From contig NZ_JACCBB010000001.1 in NCBI RefSeq assembly GCF_013409345.1, forward strand, positions 2,046,001 to 2,110,000: a stretch of 64,000 nt of DNA, written 5' to 3'. Within the stretch, counting starts at the first letter, position 1; each line of letters starts with the position of its first letter. Position numbers and translations under genes: made by a program. This document shows, piece by piece, positions 55,865 through 64,000 of this stretch. The notes below the pieces were generated by a model. It searched no databases. It saw only the letters and a program-made list of their open reading frames with translations, and had not been told where the DNA came from. The DNA is from Kineococcus aurantiacus (GTDB lineage Bacteria > Actinomycetota > Actinomycetes > Actinomycetales > Kineococcaceae).

Positions 55865-56821
55865 ATGAACGAGAACAGCACGACCGACGTCGTCGTGGTC
55901 GGCGGCGGCGCCGCCGGCCTGTCCGCCGCCGTGGCCCTGGGCCGGGCCCGCCGCAGCGTCGTCGTCCTCGACGCCGGGGAACCGCGCAACGCCCCCGCCG
56001 CCGGCGTCCACAACTACCTGACCCGCGACGGGCTGGACCCCCGGGAACTGCAGCGCCTGGGCGCCGAGGAGGTCCGGCGGTTCGGCGGCCGCGTCCTGCG
56101 CGCCACCGCGACCGGCGCCCGGCGCGAGGACGGGGGTTTCTCCGTGGACAGCACCGCGGGCACGCTGCGCGCGCGCCGGCTCGTCGTCGCCACCGGCCTG
56201 GTCGACGACCTGCCCGACGTCCCCGGGCTGCGGGAGCGCTGGGGCCGCGACGTCCTGCACTGCCCCTACTGCCACGGTTTCGAGGTCGCGGACCAGCCGA
56301 TCGGGATCCTCGCCACGAGCGCCCTGTCGGGTCACCAGGCGTGGCTGTTCCGGCAGTGGAGCGTCGACGTCACCTACTTCTCCCACACCGCCCCCGCCCT
56401 CGGCGCCGAGCGCCGGGAGGAACTGCTGGCGCGCGGGGTGCGGATCGTCGACGGCGAGGTCCGCGAGGTCGTCACGCAGGACGACGCGCTGGTCGGCGTC
56501 CGGCTCGCCGACGGCACCCTCGTCGAACGCCGGGCGCTCGTCGTCGGCGCCCCCGTGCGGGTGCACTCCCCCGTGCTGGACGCGCTGGGGCTGGCGAAGG
56601 AGGCCGTCGTGCTCAACGGGGTCGAGGTCGGCGAGCGGTACCCCTCGGGTCCCGGCGGCGCGACGACCGTCCCCGGCGTGCACCTGGCCGGCAACGTGAC
56701 CGACCCGCAGGCGCAGGTGGTCACCGCGGCCGGGGCGGGGCTCGTGGTGGGAGCCGCAGTGAACACGGACCTCATCGCGACCGAGACCGCCGCGGCGGTC
56801 GCGGCCGCCCGCGCGCGCTGA
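55865..56821 (+). CDS. thioredoxin reductase-like FAD/NAD(P) oxidoreductase
   Basis: A 318-residue flavoprotein of the TrxR family. The FAD-binding GGGAAGLSAA follows VVVV at residues 9-20, the redox CxxC is Cys133-Pro-Tyr-Cys136 (LHCPYCHG), and the C-terminal FAD contact is VHLAGNVTDPQAQ. The NADPH domain lacks the usual GxGxxA motif, reading LATSALSGHQAWL, so cofactor use is uncertain. It may serve thiol redox balance or be a dithiol oxidase, as in holomycin-type pathways (no biosynthetic genes nearby). ATG 55865. It is divergent from the XRE-cupin regulator. Confidence 0.88.
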   Translation: MNENSTTDVVVVGGGAAGLSAAVALGRARRSVVVLDAGEPRNAPAAGVHNYLTRDGLDPRELQRLGAEEVRRFGGRVLRATATGARREDGGFSVDSTAGTLRARRLVVATGLVDDLPDVPGLRERWGRDVLHCPYCHGFEVADQPIGILATSALSGHQAWLFRQWSVDVTYFSHTAPALGAERREELLARGVRIVDGEVREVVTQDDALVGVRLADGTLVERRALVVGAPVRVHSPVLDALGLAKEAVVLNGVEVGERYPSGPGGATTVPGVHLAGNVTDPQAQVVTAAGAGLVVGAAVNTDLIATETAAAVAAARAR

Positions 56822-56933
56822 CCGCGCGCCCGGACCCGCCCGGCCGTCAGAGGGGCACCCGGTCTGCGCAACTCCTCCACACGCCGTACGAGCGCGGGTT
56901 ACGGTCGAACCTCGTCTCGGAGGGGAGTGCGCG

Positions 56934-58148
56934 GTGCGTCGACGGTCCGTGCTGCTGGCCGGCGGGACGGGGCTGGTGGCGTCCGCCGTCGCCGGCACGG
57001 CGCTGCTGCCGGACCGGACGGAGGCGGCTCCGGTGCCGCGCCTGCTCACCGACGCCACCTGGCACGCGCCCGACCCGGCGGCGGACGGGGCGTGGCTGGC
57101 GCGGGGGTCGGTGCCGGGGACCGGGGGCCCGTGGGAGGCGATGGTGCGGCAGGCGCTGCTGGACGTGCGCGCGCTGACCGGCGCGAACGGCGCCGTGGCG
57201 GCCGGGCCCGCGGCGGCGTGGAACCACGCCTGGCCCCGGGACTCGGCGTTCGCGGCGGTGGCGCTGGCCCGCACGGGGCACCTCGACGAGGCGGCGGCGG
57301 TCCTGGGCTTCCTGGCCGCGGTGCAGCTGCGCGACGGCGGGTTCGAGGCGCGGTACCTGCTCGACGGCAGCGGCACCCCCGACGACCGGCAGCGCCAGGA
57401 CGACGGGGCCGGGTGGGCGCTGTGGGCCCTGCGCGGGGTGCTGGACGCCGAGCCGGCGACGGCAGCCGACCGCGCCCCGCAGCTGCGGGGGCTGCTGGAG
57501 GACGCCCTCGACTTCGTCCTGGAACGCACCTCGGGGGGTGACCGGCTGCCCGACCCGTCGCCGGACTACTGGGAGCGGCGGGAGCGGCACCTGACCCTGG
57601 GGACGGTCGCCCCGCTGCTGGCGGGGCTGCGCGCGGGGGCGGCGGGCCTGGTGCACCTCGGGGAGCGCCGCCGCGCGCGGGAGGTCTCGGCGGCCGGGGA
57701 GCACCTCGCCGGGCTCGTGCACGCGGAGTTCGCCCCCGGCGGGTACGCCCGGTACGCCGGCCGCGGCGAACCCCCCGGGGAGCCCGACGCGGCCGTGACG
57801 TTCCTGCTGCCGCCGTTCACCGCCCGCGCCGACCCGGGGGTGCTGGCGGCGTTCGACCGCTACCAGGTGGCCGCCGCGCGTCCCGCGGGGGGCCTGGCGC
57901 CGGGGGCCGGCTGGCGGCGGGACGGGGTTTCGTGGACGCCGGAGACGGCGCTCGCGGCGTTCGCCGCGGCGTGCGCCGGGCGGGTGGACCAGGCCCGCCG
58001 GTGGCTGGACTGGTTGAACGCGCACCGGACCGCGTGGGGCAGCCTGCCGGAGAAGGTGCTGGCCGACGGTTCGCCCGCCGGGCCCGCCCCGCTGGCGTGG
58101 TCGGCGGCGACGACGGTCCTGGCGGTCGCCGCGCTGCCGCCGGTGTGA
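56934..58148 (+). CDS. exported GH15-like (alpha,alpha)6 barrel protein
   Basis: A 404-residue protein with a Tat-type signal (RRRSVLLAG, then VASAVAGTALLP). The mature part resembles glycoside hydrolase family 15: AAAWNHAWPRDSAFAAVALA matches the substrate-binding opening, GAGWALWALRG follows, and WGSLPEKV...PLAWSAATTVLAV is the family ending. Catalytic glutamates of glucoamylases would be expected in the middle (candidate Glu around SWTPETALAAFA) and before PEKV. It likely trims an extracellular alpha-glucan or trehalose-like sugar, but activity is unproven. GTG 56934 has GGAGGGGA. Confidence 0.75.
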   Translation: MRRRSVLLAGGTGLVASAVAGTALLPDRTEAAPVPRLLTDATWHAPDPAADGAWLARGSVPGTGGPWEAMVRQALLDVRALTGANGAVAAGPAAAWNHAWPRDSAFAAVALARTGHLDEAAAVLGFLAAVQLRDGGFEARYLLDGSGTPDDRQRQDDGAGWALWALRGVLDAEPATAADRAPQLRGLLEDALDFVLERTSGGDRLPDPSPDYWERRERHLTLGTVAPLLAGLRAGAAGLVHLGERRRAREVSAAGEHLAGLVHAEFAPGGYARYAGRGEPPGEPDAAVTFLLPPFTARADPGVLAAFDRYQVAAARPAGGLAPGAGWRRDGVSWTPETALAAFAAACAGRVDQARRWLDWLNAHRTAWGSLPEKVLADGSPAGPAPLAWSAATTVLAVAALPPV

Positions 58149-58209
58149 CGGGCTGGCCCCCGGGAGGGGGTCAGCGCTGCTCCGCAGGCGATTGCGGGTC
58201 GTGAAGGTC

Positions 58210-58240
58210 TTGCGCACGGTTGCACCTTGCGTGTTAGCTT
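58210..58240 (+). promoter_or_regulatory. promoter of the cold-shock gene
   Basis: TTGCGC (58210-58215), an 18-base spacer and TTAGCT/TAGCTT at 58234-58240 form a sigma-70 type promoter, the most recognisable -35/-10 pair in the window. Confidence 0.55.
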
Positions 58241-58246
58241 CCCCAC

Positions 58247-58403
58247 GGCTGCAGGTCACCGCAGCTCCTCGATCGTTCTGAACGCCCGCGGAGTGTGATG
58301 CGGGCGTCGCGCGGACCGGGAACCGGTCCGTCGTGACGTTCCCACTCAGCCCGAGCCCCGTACAAGCGCGGGGCTTGACCGACTGGAACGTGTTGGAGAA
58401 AGC
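58247..58403 (+). promoter_or_regulatory. long structured 5' leader of the cold-shock mRNA
   Basis: About 157 bases of leader separate the promoter from ATG 58404. It contains inverted segments (for example CGGGAACCGG at 58317 and GCCCGAGCCCC with GCGGGGCTTG around 58349-58378) and a GGAG ribosome binding site near 58394. Long leaders of cold-shock genes stabilise and fold their mRNA at low temperature; that role is inferred. Confidence 0.5.
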
Positions 58404-58607
58404 ATGGCTCAGGGCACCGTCAAGTGGTTCAACGCCGAGAAGGGCTACGGGTTCATCGAGCAGGACGGCGGCGGCCCCGACGTCTTCGTCCACTACTCGG
58501 CCATCGGCGGCAGCGGCTACCGCTCGCTCGAGGAGAACCAGCGCGTCGAGTTCGAGGTCACCCAGGGCCAGAAGGGCCCGCAGGCCGAGCAGGTCGTCGC
58601 GCTCTGA
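58404..58607 (+). CDS. cold-shock protein, CspA family
   Basis: A 67-residue single cold-shock domain: [15 protein letters not shown] contains RNP-1 (KGYGFI), and VFVHYSAI contains RNP-2 (VFVHY). It binds single-stranded RNA and DNA as a chaperone. The length and sequence match the abundant actinobacterial CspA. It is monocistronic, with its own promoter, long leader and terminator. Confidence 0.97.
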   Translation: MAQGTVKWFNAEKGYGFIEQDGGGPDVFVHYSAIGGSGYRSLEENQRVEFEVTQGQKGPQAEQVVAL

Positions 58608-58620
58608 CCGCGTGAGCACC

Positions 58621-58657
58621 GAAGGGTCTGCGCCTCCACCGGGGGCGCAGGCCCTTC
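58621..58657 (+). terminator. terminator of the cold-shock gene
   Basis: GAAGGGTCTGCGCC (58621-58634) pairs with GGCGCAGGCCCTTC (58644-58657) with one G-T wobble, loop about nine bases. It is followed by a weak T-containing stretch. Confidence 0.8.
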
Positions 58658-58674
58658 GTCGTTCGTGAAGGGTT

Positions 58675-59424
58675 TTACGAGCGGGCGGGTTTCCCCCGCA
58701 ACCGGCGGCCGATCCCCGCCGTCACCACGACGACCGCGATCGTCTCGGCCGCGGCCAGGCCCACCAGCACCAGCAACTGCACCCGGGCCGCCTCCAGCGG
58801 GCTCGCCCCGCCCAGCAGCAACCCCACGAACGCCCCCGGCAACGTCACCAGACCCACCGTCCGCGTCTGGTCCAGCGCCGGCGCCAGGGCCCGTGCGGCC
58901 GCGCCCCGGCCCAGCGGCGCCACCGCCCGCGCCGTCGTGGCCCCCAGCGCCAGCCACCCCTCGACGACGTCCCACTGGTCCTCGACGTCGTCGAGCATGC
59001 GCCGGCCGGCGAGGGTCGTCGCGCTCATCGACCCGCCGATCAGCTGGGCCGTGAAGGGCACGACCTGCAGGACGTGCGGTTCCAGCGCCCCCACGCCCAC
59101 GACGACCGTCGCCGCCGTGGCGGCCCCCGCCCCGATCGCGAGCGCCGTCACGGGCCAGGCCCCCGCCAGCCGCAGCCGCCGGGCCGACGTCCAGGACGCG
59201 ACGGCCAGGGCCAGGGCCAGGTAGGCGGGCGCGAGGGCGGGGGTCCGCAGGACGAGCCCGAGGACTAGCCCGACGAGGACGATCTGCACGACGGCGCGGG
59301 CGACGACCACGACGACGTCCCGGCCCTGCCGGACGCCGCCGAGGGCCCCGACCCCGACGGCGATCCCGGCGAGGACGACGAGCGCGGCGGCGACCGGCAG
59401 CAGGTCCGGCAGGGACGAGGTCAC
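58675..59424 (-). CDS. UPF0014/FetB-like ABC transporter permease
   Basis: A 249-residue membrane protein of the UPF0014 family, to which E. coli FetB (iron export permease) belongs. Seven hydrophobic segments and the conserved cores PFTAQLIGGSMSATTLAGRRM, then GATTARAVAP and VTLPGAFVGLLLGGASP, are visible. A matching FetA-like ATPase is not next to it; the only ATPase in the group (61031) is of the ABC-2/CcmA type. The GTG 59424 start overlaps the stop of the ABC-2 permease upstream (GTGA), so the two are coupled. Iron export is possible but unproven. Confidence 0.83.
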   Translation of the reverse strand: MTSSLPDLLPVAAALVVLAGIAVGVGALGGVRQGRDVVVVVARAVVQIVLVGLVLGLVLRTPALAPAYLALALAVASWTSARRLRLAGAWPVTALAIGAGAATAATVVVGVGALEPHVLQVVPFTAQLIGGSMSATTLAGRRMLDDVEDQWDVVEGWLALGATTARAVAPLGRGAAARALAPALDQTRTVGLVTLPGAFVGLLLGGASPLEAARVQLLVLVGLAAAETIAVVVVTAGIGRRLRGKPARS

Positions 59425-61030
59425 GACGAGCCGACGCGGGCCAGCACCTCCGGGCCGCGCCGGTCGAGCACGGCACCGCCCTGGACGACGCCCACCCACG
59501 GGTAGGCCACGACGGCGGCCAGGCCCAGGGGCAGCGCGGTCCAGCCGGCCCACGCGGGCCCGAACAGGGCCACGACGGCGGGGACGAGGGCGGGCAGGGC
59601 CAGGACGGTCGTGGCCGCGGAGGTACCGAACTGCGCGAGGACGGTGGCGGCGGAGGCGCCCTTGGGGGTCTGGAAGGGGTTGCTGCCGGGCGCGGGGGCC
59701 GGGTAGGGCACGAGGGCGCTGGCGACGCAGGACACCCCCAGGGAGGCGCCGAACAGGGCCAGGGCCGCACCGAGGACGGCGGGCAGCAGGGCCGGTGCGT
59801 CGACGAGCAGGGTCCCGGCGACGGTCGCGACGAGCAGGACGGGGAGCTGCCAGAGCGCGGCGGCGAGCACGCGGCCGGCGCGGTCGTCGCGGCCGCGGAC
59901 GCCGGTGGCCAGGTGCAGGGCGAAGGCGGAGTGGTCGTAGGCGACGTCGTTGTGCAGCGACCAGCCCATGACGAAGGCGACGGCGGGCCCGGCGGCCAGG
60001 GGCCAGCGGCCGACGTCGCCGCCCTGGGACAGGGGCAGGACGACGAGCAGCAGGGGGATGACGACCAGCGACGCGGCGCTGAGCAGGTAGCGGGGGTCGC
60101 GCCGCCAGTACCGGCTGCAGCGCACGGCGACCGCGACCGCCGGGGTGGCGGGCAGCCGGTCCAGGACCGGGTGCCGGCGGCCGCCGGCGTGGCCCGAGGA
60201 CGTCGAGCGGGCCTCGGGCCCGGTGCCGGCGGGGCCGAGGGCCAGGGCCCAGCCGGCGACGACGAGGACGAGGACGACGACGGCGAGCGCGAAGCGCACG
60301 AGCGCGCGGGCCCAGTGCCCGTCGGCGGCGTCGGCCGCGGCGGCGACCGCGAACCCCGGCGGGGTCCAGCCGGCGATCCCCGCGAGGGTCCGGCCCACCT
60401 CGGGCAGCCCGTCCCCGGCGCGGCCCACGACGAGGTTGAACCCCGGCCCGGCGCCGACGAGGGCGAGCCCCCCGAGGATCGCGACGGCGTCGCGCGTCCG
60501 GCGCCGGCGCAGCAGCGCGGCGGCGGCGGTGGTGGTGGCGCGGGAGGCGGCGACGGCGGTCAGGACGGCGACGGCGAGCGCGGGCACGGCGAACACCGTG
60601 GCGGCGGGGGTCCGCGAGGAGGCGACGACGGCGGCGAGGGCGAGCAGGACGGTCGCGAGGCCGGGCAGGCCGAGCAGCCCGGCGACCAGCGAGCCGGGCA
60701 CGAGGCGCCGGCGGCGGACGCCGAGGGTGGCGAACCGGGCGGGGTCGAGGGTCTCGTCGACGCCGAAGGCGACGAGCGGCAGGACCGCCCAGCCCAGGAC
60801 GCCGAGCGTGCCGAGGCCGACGACGGCCGGTCCGGCCACGTCGGGGGAGCTGAACCGCAGGGCGATGAGCCCGGCGCCGAGGAGCACGACGACGCCCAGG
60901 GCCCAGACGGCGGCCAGGACGAAGGCGACGACCTGCCAGGGGCTGCGGCGCAACCCGTTGCGCAGCAGCGTCAGCTTGAGCCGGACGAACGTGCCGACAC
61001 CCGGCCCGCCCGGTGCCGCGACGGGCCCGC

Positions 61031-61034
<4 letters not shown>
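59421..61034 (-). CDS. ABC-2 type transporter permease
   Basis: A 537-residue membrane protein with about twelve hydrophobic segments and no conserved catalytic residues, as expected for a large ABC-2 exporter permease. Two halves of about six segments each flank a loop with RYWRRDPRYLLSAASLVVIP, where the RDPR pattern is typical of actinobacterial ABC-2 proteins. It probably forms an exporter with the ATPase encoded just upstream at 61031, with which it overlaps by four bases. Substrate unknown. Confidence 0.8.
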
Positions 61035-61779
<745 letters not shown>

Positions 61780-61783
<4 letters not shown>

Positions 61784-62370
61784 CGGGACAGCCTGTGCCG
61801 CAGGCCGTTGCGGGCGGCGGGCCACTCGGAGGCGGTGATGGAGAAGACGACGGTGTCCCGCAGCGACCCGTCGGGCATCACCTGGTCGTTGCGCAGCACG
61901 CCGTCCTGCTTGGCGCCGAGGCGGGCGATGGCGGTGCGGGACTGGTGGTTGTGCCAGTGGGTGCGGAACTCCACCGCGTGGCAGCCGAGGTCCTCGAACG
62001 CGCGGGTCAGCAGCAGCAGCTTGGCCTCGGCGTTGACACCGGTGCGCTGCGCGCTGGGCGCGAGGAACGTCGAGCCGATCTCCAGCTTGCGGTCGGCGGG
62101 GCGGACGTTCATGTAGGTCGTCGCCCCGCACACCGCGCCGGTGTCGCGGCGGCGGACCACCCACGGGGCCATGAGCCCCTGCCGCTGCAGGTCGAGGCGG
62201 CGCTCGATCTCGGCCTCGACGGCGGCGGGGGCCGGGATCCTCGTGTACCAGGTGGTGTGCAGGTCGCCCTCGGCGACGACGGCGCGCAGGCCGTCGGCGT
62301 GGTCGGCCGTGAGCGGCTCGAGGGCCGCTCGCTCACCGGTCAGGGGCACGGGGGTCGCGAACTGGTTCAC
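61780..62370 (-). CDS. GNAT-family N-acetyltransferase
   Basis: A 196-residue RimJ/RimL-type acetyltransferase. LTGERAALEPLTADHADGL opens the fold, STFLAPSAQRTGVNAEAKLL is the acetyl-CoA loop (R-T-G-V-N-A), and RTAIARLGAKQDGVLRNDQV is the last motif. This group includes proteins named after antibiotic acetylation, but specificity is unknown. On the minus strand TAGGGT lies seven bases before GTG 62370, so the mRNA is near-leaderless. It is first in the ABC exporter operon. Confidence 0.88.
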
Positions 62371-62391
62371 CCCCGTGACCCTACCGAGGGC

Positions 62392-63969
62392 TCACTTCAG
62401 GAAGCGGCGCAGTTTCTTGCGGTTCGCGGCGTCCCAGGCGGTCTCGACGTCGTGGAACGCGACGGCGGAACGGACCTCCGCCAGGGCGTGCAGCCGGCCC
62501 AGCACGAACGCGCCGGACCCGAACTCCTCGACGAGCCCGGCGAGGAACTCGCGCGCCACGACCGTGTCGGTGTGCTCGTCGAGCAGGTCGAGCAGTTCCT
62601 TCAGGACGTCGACGTACTCCTCGGCGTCCTCCCCGACGAGGGGGGCCACGACCGCGGCCGCGTCGCGGGAGGCGGCGACGGCGTCGCGCAGGCGGGTCAG
62701 GGCGGCGGTGTCGGCGTGGGCGTGGGTGTGGTCGACGTCGTGCTCGATCTCGACCTCGGCGTCGAGGTCGACGTCGCGGTAGGCGTCGCGGGCGGCGCGG
62801 TGGGTGTCGGCGACCAGCGGCAGCAGGACCTTGCGCGCCGCGCGGCGGGCGGCCTTCACCGTGGGCGGGTCGGCGACGAACGCCTCCAGGGCGGCGACGA
62901 GGTCGCGGTAGCGCTGGGAGTCCAGCGCCTCCAGGACCTGGGCGTGGGCGGCGGCGGCGCGGTCGGCGAGGGTCGCGCGGACCTTCTCGGCGACGACGGC
63001 GGGGTCGCCCGTGCCGCTGCCGGCGGTGTGCCCGGCGGCTTCCTCGTCGAGGTCCTCCAGCAGCTGCTCGGCCAGGACGTCGAGGTCGCGGGAGGGGCGG
63101 GTGACGTCCGCGATCCAGGTCAGCTCGGCGCGCAGCGCCTCGGTGGCGCCCTCGGTGAACAGGGGGGCGAACGTGCCCAGGACGTCGAGCAGTCGGCGGG
63201 ACGCCACGCGCAGCGAGCGCACCGCGTCGGGGGCGTCGATGCGGGCCAGCGGGTCCTGCGACAGCAACCAGCCGACGTCCTGCGCGAGCCGGCCCAGGAC
63301 GACGGCGCCGGCGCTGTCGTCGGCGGAGACCGCGTCCAGGCCCTCGTCGTCGTCGGGGCCGTCGAGCACGGCCCGCAGCTGGGCGGTGCGGTCGGACTCC
63401 TCGGCACCCAGGGCCTCCCAGGCGTCGGTGACGGCGTCGAGCAGGTCGCGGCGGCCGTCGACGACCTCGACCTGCCACTCGCCCCACGTCTGCGCCGAGG
63501 AGTCCTCCGGGGACAGCGCCCGGGCCTGGACCTGGCGGGTGGTCAGCCGCGCGACGACCTGCCCGTCGGCGTCGAGCAGGTCGCGCTGGTGGGCGTCGGT
63601 GGACAGCGCCAGCACCGGGCCCAGCGACCGGCCGCGCGCGGCCGCCCACGTGAGGCGCTGCAGCGCCGCGGGAGCGGTGCGCACGGCCCGGCCGAGGGCG
63701 TGCCGGACCTCGTGGGTGCGGGGGCCGCGGCCGGGCAGTTCCAGGACCCAGCCGCGGGGGGCGGGGCTGGTGCGCTCGGCCGTCTGCCGGCGCACCGAGA
63801 CCCCGGCCGCGGCCAGCGCCAGGTCGCTCGTGTCGTAGTGCGTCTCCTCGCTGGTCACCCCGACCTCGGGGCCGACGTCGGCGACGCCGGGCAGCTCCCC
63901 GCCGCCCGGCGCGGACCCGGCGGTCGGCGCGAGGTAGGTGCGGGTCAGGGCCAGGCGCGGGGACGGCAT
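62392..63969 (-). CDS. CYTH and CHAD domain protein
   Basis: A 525-residue protein. The first 205 residues are CYTH-like (triphosphate tunnel fold): THYDTSDLALAAAGVSVRRQ, then WVLELPGRGPRTHEVRH and a late EWQVEVV strand. The hallmark N-terminal ExExK is not evident, since the protein starts SPRLALTRTYLA, so enzymatic activity is doubtful. From about 225 the helical CHAD domain follows: AVRSLRVASRRLLDVLGTF with paired Arg/His (basic residues that bind polyphosphate), then RPSRDLDVLAEQL, and a duplicated second half. CHAD proteins associate with polyphosphate granules. ATG 63969 is 31 bases from the window edge. Confidence 0.9.
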   Translation of the reverse strand: MPSPRLALTRTYLAPTAGSAPGGGELPGVADVGPEVGVTSEETHYDTSDLALAAAGVSVRRQTAERTSPAPRGWVLELPGRGPRTHEVRHALGRAVRTAPAALQRLTWAAARGRSLGPVLALSTDAHQRDLLDADGQVVARLTTRQVQARALSPEDSSAQTWGEWQVEVVDGRRDLLDAVTDAWEALGAEESDRTAQLRAVLDGPDDDEGLDAVSADDSAGAVVLGRLAQDVGWLLSQDPLARIDAPDAVRSLRVASRRLLDVLGTFAPLFTEGATEALRAELTWIADVTRPSRDLDVLAEQLLEDLDEEAAGHTAGSGTGDPAVVAEKVRATLADRAAAAHAQVLEALDSQRYRDLVAALEAFVADPPTVKAARRAARKVLLPLVADTHRAARDAYRDVDLDAEVEIEHDVDHTHAHADTAALTRLRDAVAASRDAAAVVAPLVGEDAEEYVDVLKELLDLLDEHTDTVVAREFLAGLVEEFGSGAFVLGRLHALAEVRSAVAFHDVETAWDAANRKKLRRFLK

Positions 63970-64000
63970 GGGGCCAGTGGTACCACGATCGGGTGAACAG

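Overview
The window is chromosomal DNA of a very high-GC actinobacterium. Third codon positions are almost all G or C, GTG starts are common, and it carries actinobacterial signature genes: a WhiB-type iron-sulfur regulator, a Bpa-type proteasome activator ending in GQYL, an RskA-like anti-sigma factor, a DUF4397/class F sortase pair and MalT/LAL-type giant LuxR regulators. The gene mix suggests Kineosporiaceae (Kineococcus-like), but that is an inference from family knowledge, not a measured match. I saw no tRNA, rRNA, CRISPR array, transposase or phage gene.\n\nLayout. 1-5.6 kb: end of an aldo/keto reductase, PAP2 phosphatase, bpa, a TetR/SDR divergent pair with paired operators, and a trypsin-like protein followed by a small protein resembling its N-terminal domain. 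5.6-9.7 kb (minus): two Cof-type HAD phosphatases around a LacI regulator, then serS. 9.8-16.2 kb: a DagK-like lipid kinase, an overlapping EAL/GGDEF pair for cyclic-di-GMP turnover, pheA and whiB. 16.3-24.8 kb is an envelope and signalling block: GT87 glycosyltransferase, a large membrane protein, a chemoreceptor, DUF4397 protein plus sortase, and ECF sigma plus anti-sigma. 24.9-27.6 kb: a ZnuABC-type zinc importer with a candidate Zur box. 27.6-34 kb: small redox and hydrolase genes with XRE and AraC regulators; the AraC gene is frameshifted.\n\n34-53 kb is the most distinctive part. Three giant ATPase-LuxR (LAL) regulators lie in one direction, interleaved with plus-strand genes for alpha/beta hydrolases, an esterase, a TDT-type anion channel, an MFS exporter, an aldo/keto reductase and an isochorismatase-like hydrolase. 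The third regulator (about 1479 aa) continues past its LuxR helix-turn-helix into a GAF-like domain and a complete SpoIIE-type PP2C phosphatase. Four promoters in this block carry a dyad CATC-N5-GATG (one copy with a single mismatch). In each, the dyad centre lies 27-29 bp from the first base of an nAnnnT -10 hexamer, which places it near -40, the usual position for LuxR-type activators.\n\n53.2-54.4 kb holds the zinc-independent ribosomal protein paralogues L36, S14, L33, L28 and divergent L31. Between them is a 13-bp tandem repeat that resembles the box before the zinc importer and sits at the same distance from its -10, so both sets are probably one zinc-starvation regulon. 54.6-64 kb: GNAT, XRE-cupin and TrxR-like genes, a Tat-exported GH15-like protein, a cold-shock protein with a long leader, an ABC export cluster and a CYTH/CHAD protein.\n\nA general theme is leaderless transcription. 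At 13 genes an nAnnnT hexamer ends exactly six bases before the chosen ATG or GTG, which also settles several start codons.
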